Positions 1 through 8,476 are shown, numbered from the stretch's first letter. The stretch: 17,587 nucleotides of DNA from an uncultured Prevotellaceae bacterium (GCA_902771155.1 CACXVS010000048.1:1-17587), one strand, 5' to 3'. Translations and numbers: made by a program. Notes: a model not told the origin generated them from the sequence alone.

Positions 1-56
1 ATTTTAAATGTTTAATTATTCTCGTTTGTCGTGGGGTTTTGTTCCTTTTGACATTG

Positions 57-88
57 CAAAGGTACGACGGATTTCGGCTCATTCCAAA
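57..88 (-). promoter_or_regulatory. Leftward promoter for a gene beyond the left edge
   Basis: Read on the minus strand, TTTG (88-85) is followed after 20 bases by TACCTTTG (64-57). This matches the Bacteroidota -33 TTTG and -7 TAnnTTTG consensus and spacing. Transcription would run left out of the window. The only ATG inside (at 54-52) meets a stop after 12 codons, so the coding start must lie beyond base 1. Inverted repeats at 101-174 lie just upstream of the -33 element. Confidence 0.6.
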
Positions 89-100
89 CATTTTCCACTA

Positions 101-174
101 TTTCGTTCGCAATTGTTGCGACACCAAAACGAAATTGCGACAGACTCAGGGCAAGGGCCCCAAATCTGTCGCAA
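101..174. repeat. Nested inverted repeats, operator-like
   Basis: TCGCAA-TTG-TTGCGA (107-121) is an exact palindrome. TTTCGTT (101-107) pairs with AACGAAA (128-134). TTGCGACAGA (135-144) pairs perfectly with TCTGTCGCAA (165-174), and inside that loop GGGC (149-152) can pair with GCCC (157-160). The octamer TTGCGACA occurs three times (116-123, 135-142 and inverted at 167-174). The block lies directly upstream of the leftward promoter and outside the terminator at 184-212. It may be a regulator-binding region or an RNA structure; the function is inferred only from symmetry and position. Confidence 0.5.
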
Positions 175-183
175 AAAGGATGA

Positions 184-212
184 AAAAGGCCTGCGTTCAT
201 CGCAAGCCTTTT
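184..212 (-). terminator. Rho-independent terminator of the OmpP1 gene
   Basis: A 12-bp stem joins 184-195 and 201-212 around the loop 196-200. There is one C-A opposition as written, which becomes a G-T wobble in the minus-strand RNA. On the minus strand the stem is followed by a short run of T. It lies 26 bases past the stop codon of the gene at 238-1818. The other strand also ends in T residues after the stem, so it could work both ways. Confidence 0.75.
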
Positions 213-237
213 AATATTTATAGGGATAAGAATCGTT

Positions 238-1818
238 TTACAGACTCAGTTCGCAGCCGAGGCCGAGCACGCGGTTGGTGCGGGTGAAGGTGTCGCTGAC
301 AAGCGGTTCACGAGAGGTGACGCGGTCGTAGTTGTCGTAGTTGGTCTGGAAATAGGCAGCCTTCAGCGTGATATGGTCGGTGGCCTTGTAGTTGAAGCCG
401 AAGCCGAAGCTGGAGCTGTTGACTACAAACGACATGTCGTTCATGTAGGCATCGGTAAGCTGGTAGCGGGTGAGCTGGCCTCCGGCACTGACGGTGAACT
501 TGTCGGTAATGTCCCACTCGGCACCTGCCAGGTATTCGTTGGTGCCACCGTCGAGCAGGTCCTGGGTGTTGTTGTACCAGCGGGCGTTCTTATCGTAGAA
601 GTGGTGGTAGCCGAGGTTCAGGCGGATGGCGTCGGTGATGTTCCACATGGCGCCAAAGGCCAACTGTGCAGGCGAGTCCTCGTCGATCTTCTCACCATCG
701 CGGAACTTGTTGACGGCAGGAATCTCACTGGCCTTGTTGACGGTGGATTCGTTGGTCATGTGGATCTCTGTGCGGAACTCGTACTTGGCGGCAAAGTTAA
801 AGGGGCCTACGCGCCAGTCGATGCCGATGATGGGGGCCACACCTACACCACTCTGGTTGCAGAGCAGATTGACACCCTCAGAGTATTTCTGCAACTGGTT
901 GAGGTTGCCGCTGGTCGATTCGAGCTGAGCGGCTGAACCCTCGAGCTGGGCCTTCATGGCGACAAGCTGCTGGTACTCGGGCAGGGCTGTGGCACCTGCG
1001 GCCTCGTACTGGGCCATACCGGCATTGACCTGCTCGAGCGAGGAGTTGACATAGCTGATGCCACCATCGACCATGGCAGTAGCCGACTGGAGGAAGCTGC
1101 CGAAATCGACATATCCGCCTGCGGTCTTCACCTGGATGTTGCTGATCTTGGCCTTATAGGTGGCGTTGCCGTAGAGCAGGCGCAGACCGCCATAGACGGA
1201 GAGGTCGGGCGTGATCTTATAAGCGGCTCCAAGCTGGAATCCGAAATAGTACTGACGTCCCTGCATATAGCCGTCCATGTCGTAGCCACTGACTCCAGGG
1301 GCCGTCTGTCCCAGGGCGGTAGCTATCTGGTCGAGACCACGCAGCTGACTGGCGATGCCCCCTACCACGCTCTCGAACGAGCCGAGGCCGTCGGCAAACT
1401 CGCACTTGCCGCCACCGCCAGGAACGGAGAAGTTGAACTGCACGCTCCAGTTACCTTTATTATAGGCTGCCTGCAACGAGGGGATAAACGGGGCATCGGC
1501 GACGCCTTCGTATATCTTGGTGCTTTCACCGTTGTTCTTGCGACCCAGGGCGAAGACGGGGTTGGTACTGGTGATGGTACGTGTCTGGTGGGCATACTGC
1601 CAGTTGAAACCGAGGTGGAAACCCTCTGGGAGGAAGGCTACACCGGCGGGGTTGGAATACACACCGTCGAGGCCGATGGCACCGTCACGCGCTGGGTTGC
1701 GCAGAAAGTCAATGCTCTGATTCGTATTGGTTAAGATGCCACCTGCTGTGGCGGTTGAAGCTGCACCCAGCATCACGCTGGTGAGCAAAATAGCGATCTT
1801 TTTCATATCCTTAAACAT
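238..1818 (-). CDS. OmpP1/FadL family outer-membrane transport protein
   Basis: Predicted 14-stranded beta-barrel of the FadL/TodX/OmpP1 family, which moves hydrophobic compounds such as fatty acids across the outer membrane. The 526-residue product starts with a signal peptide (MKKIAILLTSVMLGAASTAT, cleavage near residues 25-26). The mature N-terminus has the family hallmark YSNPAG at residues 54-59 followed by a glycine-rich hatch-like segment. The rest shows alternating beta-strand pattern and ends CELSL. Residues about 242-315 form a Gln/Ala/Leu-rich, probably helical insert. Two starts are possible: 1818 (MFKDMKK) or 1806 (MKK, directly preceded by AAGGAT); the second gives the more usual signal peptide. 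A -7 box at 1839-1846 and a terminator at 184-212 make it a single-gene unit. The family call is firm, the substrate unknown. Confidence 0.88.
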   Translation of the reverse strand: MFKDMKKIAILLTSVMLGAASTATAGGILTNTNQSIDFLRNPARDGAIGLDGVYSNPAGVAFLPEGFHLGFNWQYAHQTRTITSTNPVFALGRKNNGESTKIYEGVADAPFIPSLQAAYNKGNWSVQFNFSVPGGGGKCEFADGLGSFESVVGGIASQLRGLDQIATALGQTAPGVSGYDMDGYMQGRQYYFGFQLGAAYKITPDLSVYGGLRLLYGNATYKAKISNIQVKTAGGYVDFGSFLQSATAMVDGGISYVNSSLEQVNAGMAQYEAAGATALPEYQQLVAMKAQLEGSAAQLESTSGNLNQLQKYSEGVNLLCNQSGVGVAPIIGIDWRVGPFNFAAKYEFRTEIHMTNESTVNKASEIPAVNKFRDGEKIDEDSPAQLAFGAMWNITDAIRLNLGYHHFYDKNARWYNNTQDLLDGGTNEYLAGAEWDITDKFTVSAGGQLTRYQLTDAYMNDMSFVVNSSSFGFGFNYKATDHITLKAAYFQTNYDNYDRVTSREPLVSDTFTRTNRVLGLGCELSL

Positions 1819-1838
1819 CTTTTTGCTAAAATCGGCTG

Positions 1839-1846
1839 CAAAGGTA
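1839..1846 (-). promoter_or_regulatory. -7 promoter box of the OmpP1 gene
   Basis: TACCTTTG on the minus strand fits TAnnTTTG and is followed by GCA, as in other Bacteroidota promoters. It lies 20 bases upstream of the ATG at 1818. No well-spaced -33 element was found; CAAA at 1859-1862 is too close. Confidence 0.5.
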
Positions 1847-1906
1847 GATTAAATGTTGCAAAGTGTTATGTTTGCGTACACAAAGTTAACGATATTTAAC
1901 GGAATA

Positions 1907-1975
1907 TGCACATAAACCTGCACAAATGTGCAATTTTGTGCAATAATCTGCACACTTATAGCAGATTTGTGCAGG
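1907..1975. repeat. Cluster of six TGCACA hexamers with a 10-bp inverted repeat
   Basis: TGCACA occurs on one strand or the other at 1907, 1919, 1927, 1937, 1949 and 1968 (orientations +,+,-,-,+,-). Copies at 1919 and 1927 form TGCACA-AA-TGTGCA, and those at 1937 and 1949 form TGTGCA-N6-TGCACA. CCTGCACAAA (1917-1926) is a perfect inverted match to TTTGTGCAGG (1966-1975). The block is upstream of the OmpP1 promoter and just downstream of the 7TM-HD stop codon. It could be an operator array for a dimeric regulator or a transcript 3' structure. No T-run follows the stem, which argues against a simple terminator. Confidence 0.6.
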
Positions 1976-1981
1976 ATTTCC

Positions 1982-4036
1982 CTACTTCTTGAGTTCGGGG
2001 TATGAGAGACGGGTATGGTAGATGGTCTTGAGTTTCTCGATGAGCACGGTCTTGGCGTAAGCGATATCTCGGAAGGTGATGGGACACTCGCGGAAATAGC
2101 CTTCGGCCACCTGCGTGTCGATCAGCTTGTTGACCAGTTCGCGGATGCTCTTCTCGGTATAGTCGGGCAGTGAGCGCGATGCGGCCTCTACAGTGTCGGC
2201 CATCATCAGGATGGCCTGTTCCTTAGTGAAGGGGTTAGGACCGGGGTAGGTGAAGAGCAGTTCGTCGATATCGTCCTTGGGATGGGCGTTCTTATATTGG
2301 ATATAGAAATACTTGGTCTTGCCCTGTCCGTGGTGGGTGGAGATGAAGTCCTTGATGACATTGGGCAGGTTGTATTTCTCAGCCAGTTTGATACCCTCGG
2401 TGACATGACTGATAATCATCTGAGCACTGTCGATGGAGCCCATCTTCTCATGAGGGTTCACACCCGACTGGTTCTCGGTGAAGTAGATGGGGTTGACGAT
2501 CTTGCCGATGTCGTGGTAGAGGGCACCTGTGCGCACCAGCTGGCTCTTGCCCCCTATCTTGTTGGCTATCTCTGCGGCGAGGTTGCCCACCTGGATGGAG
2601 TGCTGGAACGTGCCCGGAGCCACCTCACTCATCTTGCGGAGCAATGTCTTGTTCATGTCAGACAGTTCGATGAGTGTGATGTTGGAGGTGTAGCCGAAGG
2701 TCTTCTCGATGAGATAGAGCAGGGGGTAGGTGCAGAAGAGCAACAGACCGTTGATGACAAGGTAGTTGGTCTTGCTGAAACTGATTTTCGCGATTTCGCT
2801 GGCTTGCATCCATTCGAGAGAGAGGTCGGTGAGGGCACAGACGATGGTGACGATGACGGCTGTCCAGAACAGCTGGGAACGGCTCGACAACTCGCGGAGC
2901 GAGTAGATGGCGGCAAGGCCTCCCACCAGTTCGACGGCGATAAACTCGAGCGGGTGTTGCAGGATGATGGCACAGATGAGGATCATGACGGTATGGGCCA
3001 TGAAGGCAGTGCGCGAGTCCATAAACACACGGATGATGATGGGCACCATGATGTAAGGCAGGATATACACATGGAGTACGCTATGGTTGACCATCAGGGA
3101 GGTGATGACAACAAAGAATACGATGAGTAAAAAGAGCATGATGGTGGAACGCATGCGCTCGAAGTAGTCTTTGCGGAACAGTGTCAGGTAGGTGGCCAGA
3201 ATGGATATCATGATGAAGACATACACGATCTGCCCCAGGATGGTGAGGCTGAGCACACCCTTCTGGTTTTCCTCGTGACGCTGTTTTTCGCGCTGGTATG
3301 ACTGCAGGATGTTATAGGTCTTCTTATCGACGATCTCGCCTCGTTCAACGATCTTCTGCCCCAACTGGACAACACCACTGGCCAGGGGGATGTTGTTGTG
3401 GAGTTCGTTGAGACTGGCCTCACTGCGGTCCCGGTCGTAGGTGAGGTTGGGGGTGATGTAGTCGTTGAGATTGCACTTACGCAGCACGTCGGCATGTTTG
3501 GCGAGCGACTCGTCGTTGAAGATCTGCTCGTAGGCTGTAACGACGGAATACATCTTGGAGACCTGACGGCTGGAGGCATCCTTACCGCTGACGATGCGCA
3601 CCATGCGGGTGGTGTCCTGGCACAGACGGGCATATTCCGAACTGTTCATGATGCCCTGGGCGTAGAAGTTGCTCAGGCGGTTGGCGATGATGCTGAGGTA
3701 GTCGTTGCTCAAACCGGGGATGCCCCCGCTGTAGTCCTTATAGAACTGGCGGATCTGTCTGCCCGACACCTCTTTATTAAAAATAAAGTAGGGCTCGTAG
3801 AGATTCATCAGACTGTCGCGCTCGGCCTTCACCGCTTCGTCACTCTTGTAGATGGGGAAGTCGAAAGGCGCACTCAGGTCAGTATAGGCCCAAGGCTTGC
3901 CCAGTTCTATCTTGAAAGAGGCGTAGTTGTTTCTGGGCATGAGCCATACGATGATGGCGACAGCACAGGCAACGATGGCCAGACGGATCAGGAAATCGCG
4001 CCATGTCATGTCGTTTTTTACGTTGAAACTGCTCAT
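1982..4036 (-). CDS. 7TM-HD phosphohydrolase, PgpH/YqfF type
   Basis: 684-residue membrane protein of the 7TMR-HD family. Homologues such as Listeria PgpH hydrolyse cyclic di-AMP, so a c-di-AMP phosphodiesterase role is likely (family knowledge, not proven here). One membrane helix lies near residues 16-33. A soluble extracytoplasmic domain follows (about 40-260), then a cluster of hydrophobic helices (about 265-430), then a cytoplasmic HD domain. Its metal ligands are visible: TFQHS with H479, the YHDIGK motif with H508-D509, and a later His pair in STHHGQGK near 567. The C-terminal part keeps the helical HD fold (ILMMADTVEAASRSL). Length is normal for the Bacteroidota version. The gene is divergent from gltX, with 97 bases between the two starts. 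Confidence 0.88.
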   Translation of the reverse strand: MSSFNVKNDMTWRDFLIRLAIVACAVAIIVWLMPRNNYASFKIELGKPWAYTDLSAPFDFPIYKSDEAVKAERDSLMNLYEPYFIFNKEVSGRQIRQFYKDYSGGIPGLSNDYLSIIANRLSNFYAQGIMNSSEYARLCQDTTRMVRIVSGKDASSRQVSKMYSVVTAYEQIFNDESLAKHADVLRKCNLNDYITPNLTYDRDRSEASLNELHNNIPLASGVVQLGQKIVERGEIVDKKTYNILQSYQREKQRHEENQKGVLSLTILGQIVYVFIMISILATYLTLFRKDYFERMRSTIMLFLLIVFFVVITSLMVNHSVLHVYILPYIMVPIIIRVFMDSRTAFMAHTVMILICAIILQHPLEFIAVELVGGLAAIYSLRELSSRSQLFWTAVIVTIVCALTDLSLEWMQASEIAKISFSKTNYLVINGLLLFCTYPLLYLIEKTFGYTSNITLIELSDMNKTLLRKMSEVAPGTFQHSIQVGNLAAEIANKIGGKSQLVRTGALYHDIGKIVNPIYFTENQSGVNPHEKMGSIDSAQMIISHVTEGIKLAEKYNLPNVIKDFISTHHGQGKTKYFYIQYKNAHPKDDIDELLFTYPGPNPFTKEQAILMMADTVEAASRSLPDYTEKSIRELVNKLIDTQVAEGYFRECPITFRDIAYAKTVLIEKLKTIYHTRLSYPELKK

Positions 4037-4054
4037 TTTCTCTTATTTTTGCTG

Positions 4055-4062
4055 CAAATTTA
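4055..4062 (-). promoter_or_regulatory. -7 promoter box of the 7TM-HD gene
   Basis: TAAATTTG on the minus strand matches TAnnTTTG and is followed by GCA. It is 18 bases upstream of the ATG at 4036. It is arranged back to back with the gltX -7 box at 4106-4113. No convincing -33 element. Confidence 0.45.
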
Positions 4063-4105
4063 CAAAAAACTATCAACTTTACGCGTACAACTCTTAACTT
4101 TTTTG

Positions 4106-4113
4106 TATCTTTG
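4106..4113 (+). promoter_or_regulatory. -7 promoter box of the gltX-waaA operon
   Basis: TATCTTTG followed by GCA is a close match to the Bacteroidota -7 consensus, 20 bases upstream of the gltX ATG at 4134. The -33 region is not clearly recognisable. Confidence 0.55.
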
Positions 4114-4133
4114 CACGCAAATTAACGAAAACA

Positions 4134-5651
4134 ATGTCTGAAAGAAGAGTGAGGGTGCGCTTTGCACCAAGTCCTACGGGAGCCTTACATATTGGCGGTG
4201 TGCGTACTGCCCTGTATAATTATCTGTTTGCCCGTCAGCACGGCGGCGACTTGGTGTTCCGCATTGAGGATACCGACTCGAACCGTTTTGTACCTGGTGC
4301 CGAGGAGTATATCATCGAGTCGTTCAAGTGGCTGGGAATCCAGTTTGATGAGGGCGTCAGCTTTGGGGGCGACAAAGGACCGTACCGCCAAAGTGAGCGT
4401 CGTGAGATCTATAAGCAGTACGTGAAGCAGCTTCTGGATGCCGACAAGGCTTATATCGCCTTTGACACCCCGGAGGAACTGGAGCAGAAGCGTCAGGAGG
4501 TTCAGAACTTCCAGTACGACTGTTATACCCGCGGCGAGATGCGTAACTCGCTGACATTGCCCAGGGAGGAAGTGGAGCAACTGATTGCCGATGGTAAGCA
4601 GTATGTGGTGCGCTTTAAGATTGAGGCAGGACAGGAGGTGCTGGTAAACGACCTGATCCGTGGTGAGGTGCGCGTGAAGAGTGACATCCTCGACGACAAG
4701 GTGCTCTACAAGAGTGCCGACCAGTTGCCTACCTATCACCTGGCGAATATCGTTGACGACCACCTGATGGAGATCTCTCACGTGATTCGTGGTGAGGAGT
4801 GGTTGCCGTCGGCCCCCTTGCATGTGTTACTGTATCAGGCCTTCGGCTGGGAAGACACGATGCCCCAGTTTGCTCATCTGCCATTGTTGCTGAAGCCCGA
4901 CGGAAAGGGTAAGCTCTCGAAGCGTGACGGCGATCGTCTGGGATTCCCCGTATTCCCATTGGAATGGCACGATCCGAAGTCGGGCGAGGTGAGTCGCGGC
5001 TATCGCGAGGACGGCTACTTCCCTGAGGCTGTGATAAACTTCCTGGCCCTGTTGGGCTGGAACCCGGGCACGGAACAGGAGTTGTTTACACTCGACGAGC
5101 TGGTGCCGCTGTTCGACATCTCGAAGTGCTCGAAGGCCGGTGCTAAGTTTGCATACGACAAAGGTATCTGGTTTAACCATGAATATATCCTGAAGAAGTC
5201 GGCTGAGGAGATTGCCTCGCTGTTCTTCCCCATCGTGAAGGAGCATTGTCCAGAGGAGTCGCTGGAGCGCGTGACGCAAGTGACGGCAATGATGAAGGAT
5301 CGTGTGAACTTCGTCAAGGAGCTGTGGCCGCTCTGCTCGTTCTTCTTCGAGGCACCTACGGCCTACGACGAGAAAACGGTGAACAAGCGCTGGAAGGAAG
5401 ACTCGGCACAGGTGATGACAGAACTTATCGGTGTGCTGGAAGGTATCGACGACTTCTCACTCGAGAACCAGGAGCCGATTGTGCATGCCTGGGTAGAGCA
5501 GAAGGAATATAAGCTCGGCAACGTGATGAACGCCTGGCGACTGACCCTCGTAGGTGAGGGAAAAGGACCGGGTATGTTCGACATCTCGGCCTTCCTAGGC
5601 AAAGACGAGACCATCCGCAGAATGAAACGCGCTATTGAAGTGTTAGGCTGA
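4134..5651 (+). CDS. gltX: Glutamyl-tRNA synthetase
   Basis: Class I aminoacyl-tRNA synthetase that charges tRNA-Glu with glutamate (EC 6.1.1.17) in the cytoplasm. The 505-residue length is normal. The N-terminal catalytic domain opens with [20 protein letters not shown], which contains the HIGH-type motif. The KMSKS-type loop appears as KLSKRDGD near residue 260. The C-terminal third is the helical anticodon-binding domain. The start is secure because the conserved first strand begins only five residues in. The stop overlaps the start of the Kdo transferase gene by one base (TGATG), so the two are translationally coupled and probably co-transcribed from the promoter at 4106-4113. Confidence 0.97.
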   Translation: MSERRVRVRFAPSPTGALHIGGVRTALYNYLFARQHGGDLVFRIEDTDSNRFVPGAEEYIIESFKWLGIQFDEGVSFGGDKGPYRQSERREIYKQYVKQLLDADKAYIAFDTPEELEQKRQEVQNFQYDCYTRGEMRNSLTLPREEVEQLIADGKQYVVRFKIEAGQEVLVNDLIRGEVRVKSDILDDKVLYKSADQLPTYHLANIVDDHLMEISHVIRGEEWLPSAPLHVLLYQAFGWEDTMPQFAHLPLLLKPDGKGKLSKRDGDRLGFPVFPLEWHDPKSGEVSRGYREDGYFPEAVINFLALLGWNPGTEQELFTLDELVPLFDISKCSKAGAKFAYDKGIWFNHEYILKKSAEEIASLFFPIVKEHCPEESLERVTQVTAMMKDRVNFVKELWPLCSFFFEAPTAYDEKTVNKRWKEDSAQVMTELIGVLEGIDDFSLENQEPIVHAWVEQKEYKLGNVMNAWRLTLVGEGKGPGMFDISAFLGKDETIRRMKRAIEVLG

Positions 5652-6955
5652 TGTTATATAACCTGATTATATATGTGTATCTCTGGGGAGTGGCAATCTA
5701 TAGCTGCTTCAACGAGAAGGTGCGCAAGATGTGGCGTGGTGAGCGTGCGGCTTTCCAGGTGCTGAAAGAAAAGGTGGACCCCGAGGCTAAGTATGTTTGG
5801 TTTCATGCCGCCTCACTGGGAGAGTTTGAGCAGGGGCGTCCGCTGATGGAGCGTCTGCGCCAGGAGCATCCTGAATACAAGATCCTGCTTACATTCTTCT
5901 CACCATCAGGCTATGAAGTGAGGAAAGACTATAAGGGTGCCGATATCATCTGCTATCTGCCGCTGGATACGCCCGTCAATGCCATCCGCTTCCTCCGTCT
6001 GGTACATCCGGTGATGGCATTCTTCATCAAGTACGAGTTCTGGTATAACTATCTGCACATCCTGAAGCACAGGAATGTGCCCGTATATAGTGTGTCGAGT
6101 ATCTTCCGTCCCGATCAGGTGTTCTTCAAGTGGTATGGTCGCCAGTATGGGCGTGTGCTCAACTGCTTTACGCATTTCTTCGTGCAGAACGAGCAGAGTA
6201 GGGAGTTGTTGGCAAAGATCGGCATCAACGAGGTGACGGTAGTGGGTGATACGCGCTTCGACCGCGTACTCCAGATCAAGGAGGCAGCGAAGAAGTTAAA
6301 AGAAGTAGAGTGTTTTTGTCAATACAACATATCGGATGACCCCAATCCTGATGAAGATGAGGTTATTACTGCATGTGCTGGATATACGCCACCGCAAGGT
6401 GTGTTTGTCGCAGGTTCGTCGTGGCCCCCTGATGAGGATATTTTCATTCGCTATTTTCTTGAGCACAAACTCTTTGGCTATGGCAAATGGAAGTTGATTA
6501 TTGCACCTCATGTCATTGATGAGAGCCATCTCGCACAGATAGAACAAAAACTGGAAGGTTGCAAGGTTGTTCGCTATACGAAGTATGACTGTTATAGTTT
6601 CGAGTCGGCTGACGTGCTGATCATCGACTGTTTCGGCCTGCTCTCCAGCATCTACCACTATGGCAGTGTAGCCTACGTAGGCGGAGGCTTTGGCGTGGGC
6701 ATCCACAATCTGCTGGAGGCTGCTGTTTGGGACGTGCCCGTATTCTTCGGTCCCAACAACCAAAAGTTCCAGGAGGCACAGGGTCTGAAGAAAAGTGGCG
6801 GTTTCGAGATCAACAACTACGAAGAGTTTGAAACCCAAATGGACCGCTTCGCTACCGATGCTGCTTATCTGAAAGAACAAGGTCAGCTGGCAGGGAAGTT
6901 CGTGCAGAGTCTGGCAGGTGCTACGGATGAAGTGCTGTCGGCTATTCCTCTATGA
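5651..6955 (+). CDS. waaA: 3-deoxy-D-manno-octulosonic acid (Kdo) transferase
   Basis: GT30 glycosyltransferase (WaaA/KdtA) that adds Kdo from CMP-Kdo to the lipid A precursor at the inner face of the cytoplasmic membrane. The 434 residues include an N-terminal hydrophobic segment, the family motif HAASLGEFEQGRPL (about 51-64, with the conserved Glu), FFIKYEFW, VVGDTRFDRV, FVAGSSWPPDEDIF and the C-terminal nucleotide-binding stretch YVGGGFGVGIHNLLEA plus FGPNNQKFQEA. It is the second gene of an operon with gltX. Its last 14 bases overlap the 3' end of the convergent phosphatase gene. Residues about 215-316 are encoded by visibly AT-richer codons and include roughly 25-30 extra residues between the GDTRFDRV and GSSW motifs, so this stretch may be mosaic. 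The enzyme call is firm. Confidence 0.93.
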   Translation: MLYNLIIYVYLWGVAIYSCFNEKVRKMWRGERAAFQVLKEKVDPEAKYVWFHAASLGEFEQGRPLMERLRQEHPEYKILLTFFSPSGYEVRKDYKGADIICYLPLDTPVNAIRFLRLVHPVMAFFIKYEFWYNYLHILKHRNVPVYSVSSIFRPDQVFFKWYGRQYGRVLNCFTHFFVQNEQSRELLAKIGINEVTVVGDTRFDRVLQIKEAAKKLKEVECFCQYNISDDPNPDEDEVITACAGYTPPQGVFVAGSSWPPDEDIFIRYFLEHKLFGYGKWKLIIAPHVIDESHLAQIEQKLEGCKVVRYTKYDCYSFESADVLIIDCFGLLSSIYHYGSVAYVGGGFGVGIHNLLEAAVWDVPVFFGPNNQKFQEAQGLKKSGGFEINNYEEFETQMDRFATDAAYLKEQGQLAGKFVQSLAGATDEVLSAIPL

Positions 6956-8372
6956 CCTTCAGATATAGCTGATCCTTACACCTGATCACTCTCAGTTTTT
7001 CCAGATAGTTTGTGAGCATCGTGGAAGTCAGTATGTTCATTGAGTGGCCGGGATCGGTGACGTACGACTTACAGAGACTTTGCATATAGCTGCTGGTCAC
7101 CACCTTGTAAGTCTTGTTGATGTCGAATTCTTTGCCATCGAGGGTCTTCAGACGGATACTCTTCAGCCTGTCTTTATTTTTATCGTTCTTGTCAATCGTT
7201 GCCTCACAGATGACACCGGCTACCCGTGGCAGGTGATACAGTGAGCCACGACTGTAGGTGGTCAGGACTTTGAGGATATCCTCACCTGTCAGATGCATTT
7301 CCATGACATCGTTATAGAAGGGATCCATGGAGAGCACATCCTGCATGGTGATGTCGCCTGCCGACAGGGAGTCGATGCGCACGCTACCATTGTTGACGAT
7401 GCTGATGTCGGCCTGTCCCTCATGGAGGAACGCCTCACACATCAACTGGTTCAAATCATTCCTGGTCTTGAAAGGTGTCTCGGCATAACCTATCACGCGC
7501 TGAAACATCGGGTTGTTGTTGAAATAGTCAACCATCACTTCCAGCATTCTGCTTTTGACAGGGAACGACTTTACGTCTATATATTCAGCCTTTTTGTCGG
7601 TCACCTCTCCGTCTCTGATGGTCAGGGTGATGTGGGTAGCCTTGGGCAGCTTGTTCTTGTTCTGGGTAATCAGCACACCATTGTGCAGGGGTTCGTCTTC
7701 CGTCAGTTGTGTGTGGGTGTGACCGCCGATAATCAGGTCGAGCCAAGGATAGGCTTCTGCCATCTCGATATCATCCTGATAGCCGACATGTGATAGCAGG
7801 ATGGTGGCGTCGCACTTGCGGCTGAAACTCTCATATTGTGCCACGACGTTCTTGGGCAGGGCAAACCTGATGCCCTTCACATTGTCGGGATGGGTGTCGG
7901 GGCGCCCCTGGGTATTCACCTGTACTACACCGATGACACCCACCTTAAGATCATCGACGTCGAAAACCTTTGTGGGGACGATGTGCAGCCCCGACCCTTC
8001 AGGGGGGAAGATATTGGCGCATATATAACTGAAGGCGGAGTACCTCATCAGCGACGGTAGGGAGCCGACATCAAACTCGTGGTTCCCCAGTGCCGTAGCG
8101 TTGAAGCCCACTTCGTTCATCAGGGCTACCATCGGGTAGGAGGATATGCGGAACATGTCGTTGGCCGGGTTGCCTGTGCGGTTGTCGCCCGCAGAGAATA
8201 TCAGCAGTGAGGGGTAGAGTCCGCGCAGACTGTCGGCGATGGCTGCCAGTTGTGGGAAAACATCAATGTTGGCATGCATATCGTTAACGGCAAGGATATG
8301 TACTTCATGCTTCTGTGCCTGAATAGAGCACGCAAACAAAAGAATCAACCATCCAGCGAATAGTCTTTTCAT
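6942..8372 (-). CDS. Secreted 5'-nucleotidase / 2',3'-cyclic phosphodiesterase family metallophosphatase
   Basis: Two-domain UshA-like enzyme of 476 residues that releases phosphate from nucleotides or related esters outside the cytoplasm. Residues 1-19 are a signal peptide (cleavage near SIQA-Q). A Cys at 15 in LFAC leaves lipoprotein anchoring possible but the box is poor. The N-terminal metallophosphoesterase domain shows the dinuclear-metal motifs in order: NDMH (D31, H33), GDNRTG (D63), GNHEFD (N97, H98), SHVGYQ, and GGHTHTQL near residue 215. The C-terminal part has the 5'-nucleotidase substrate-domain pattern (NNGSVR, then DITMQDVLSMDPFYN). The substrate cannot be read from sequence. 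It is convergent with waaA and divergent from another phosphoesterase gene. Confidence 0.87.
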   Translation of the reverse strand: MKRLFAGWLILLFACSIQAQKHEVHILAVNDMHANIDVFPQLAAIADSLRGLYPSLLIFSAGDNRTGNPANDMFRISSYPMVALMNEVGFNATALGNHEFDVGSLPSLMRYSAFSYICANIFPPEGSGLHIVPTKVFDVDDLKVGVIGVVQVNTQGRPDTHPDNVKGIRFALPKNVVAQYESFSRKCDATILLSHVGYQDDIEMAEAYPWLDLIIGGHTHTQLTEDEPLHNGVLITQNKNKLPKATHITLTIRDGEVTDKKAEYIDVKSFPVKSRMLEVMVDYFNNNPMFQRVIGYAETPFKTRNDLNQLMCEAFLHEGQADISIVNNGSVRIDSLSAGDITMQDVLSMDPFYNDVMEMHLTGEDILKVLTTYSRGSLYHLPRVAGVICEATIDKNDKNKDRLKSIRLKTLDGKEFDINKTYKVVTSSYMQSLCKSYVTDPGHSMNILTSTMLTNYLEKLRVIRCKDQLYLKVIEE

Positions 8373-8397
8373 ACGATAATTTTATTTAATCGGTCTG

Positions 8398-8405
8398 CAA
8401 AGATA
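8398..8405 (-). promoter_or_regulatory. -7 promoter box of the secreted phosphatase gene
   Basis: TATCTTTG on the minus strand, followed by GCA, 25 bases upstream of the ATG at 8372. It fits TAnnTTTG. The -33 element is unclear. Confidence 0.5.
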
Positions 8406-8449
8406 CGAAATTTTTGTGAATAAGCCACATCATTTCGCAGAAATCTTCT

Positions 8450-8457
8450 TAATTTTG
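8450..8457 (+). promoter_or_regulatory. -7 promoter box of the membrane phosphoesterase gene
   Basis: TAATTTTG followed by GCA, 19 bases upstream of the ATG at 8477. It shares the 104-base intergenic region with the oppositely directed promoter at 8398-8405. No clear -33 element. Confidence 0.45.
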
Positions 8458-8476
8458 CAGCATTATCACTGAAATA

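Noticed and set aside
373..936. Plus-strand open frame opposite the OmpP1 gene
   Set aside because: Val/Gly-rich shadow of the porin codons; no start signals and no motif.
2282..3130. Long plus-strand open frame of 282 codons opposite the 7TM-HD gene
   Set aside because: Composition is very rich in Asp/Gly/Val/His, as expected for the reverse complement of a GC-biased coding frame. No motif, no promoter, and the opposite strand encodes a clear family member.
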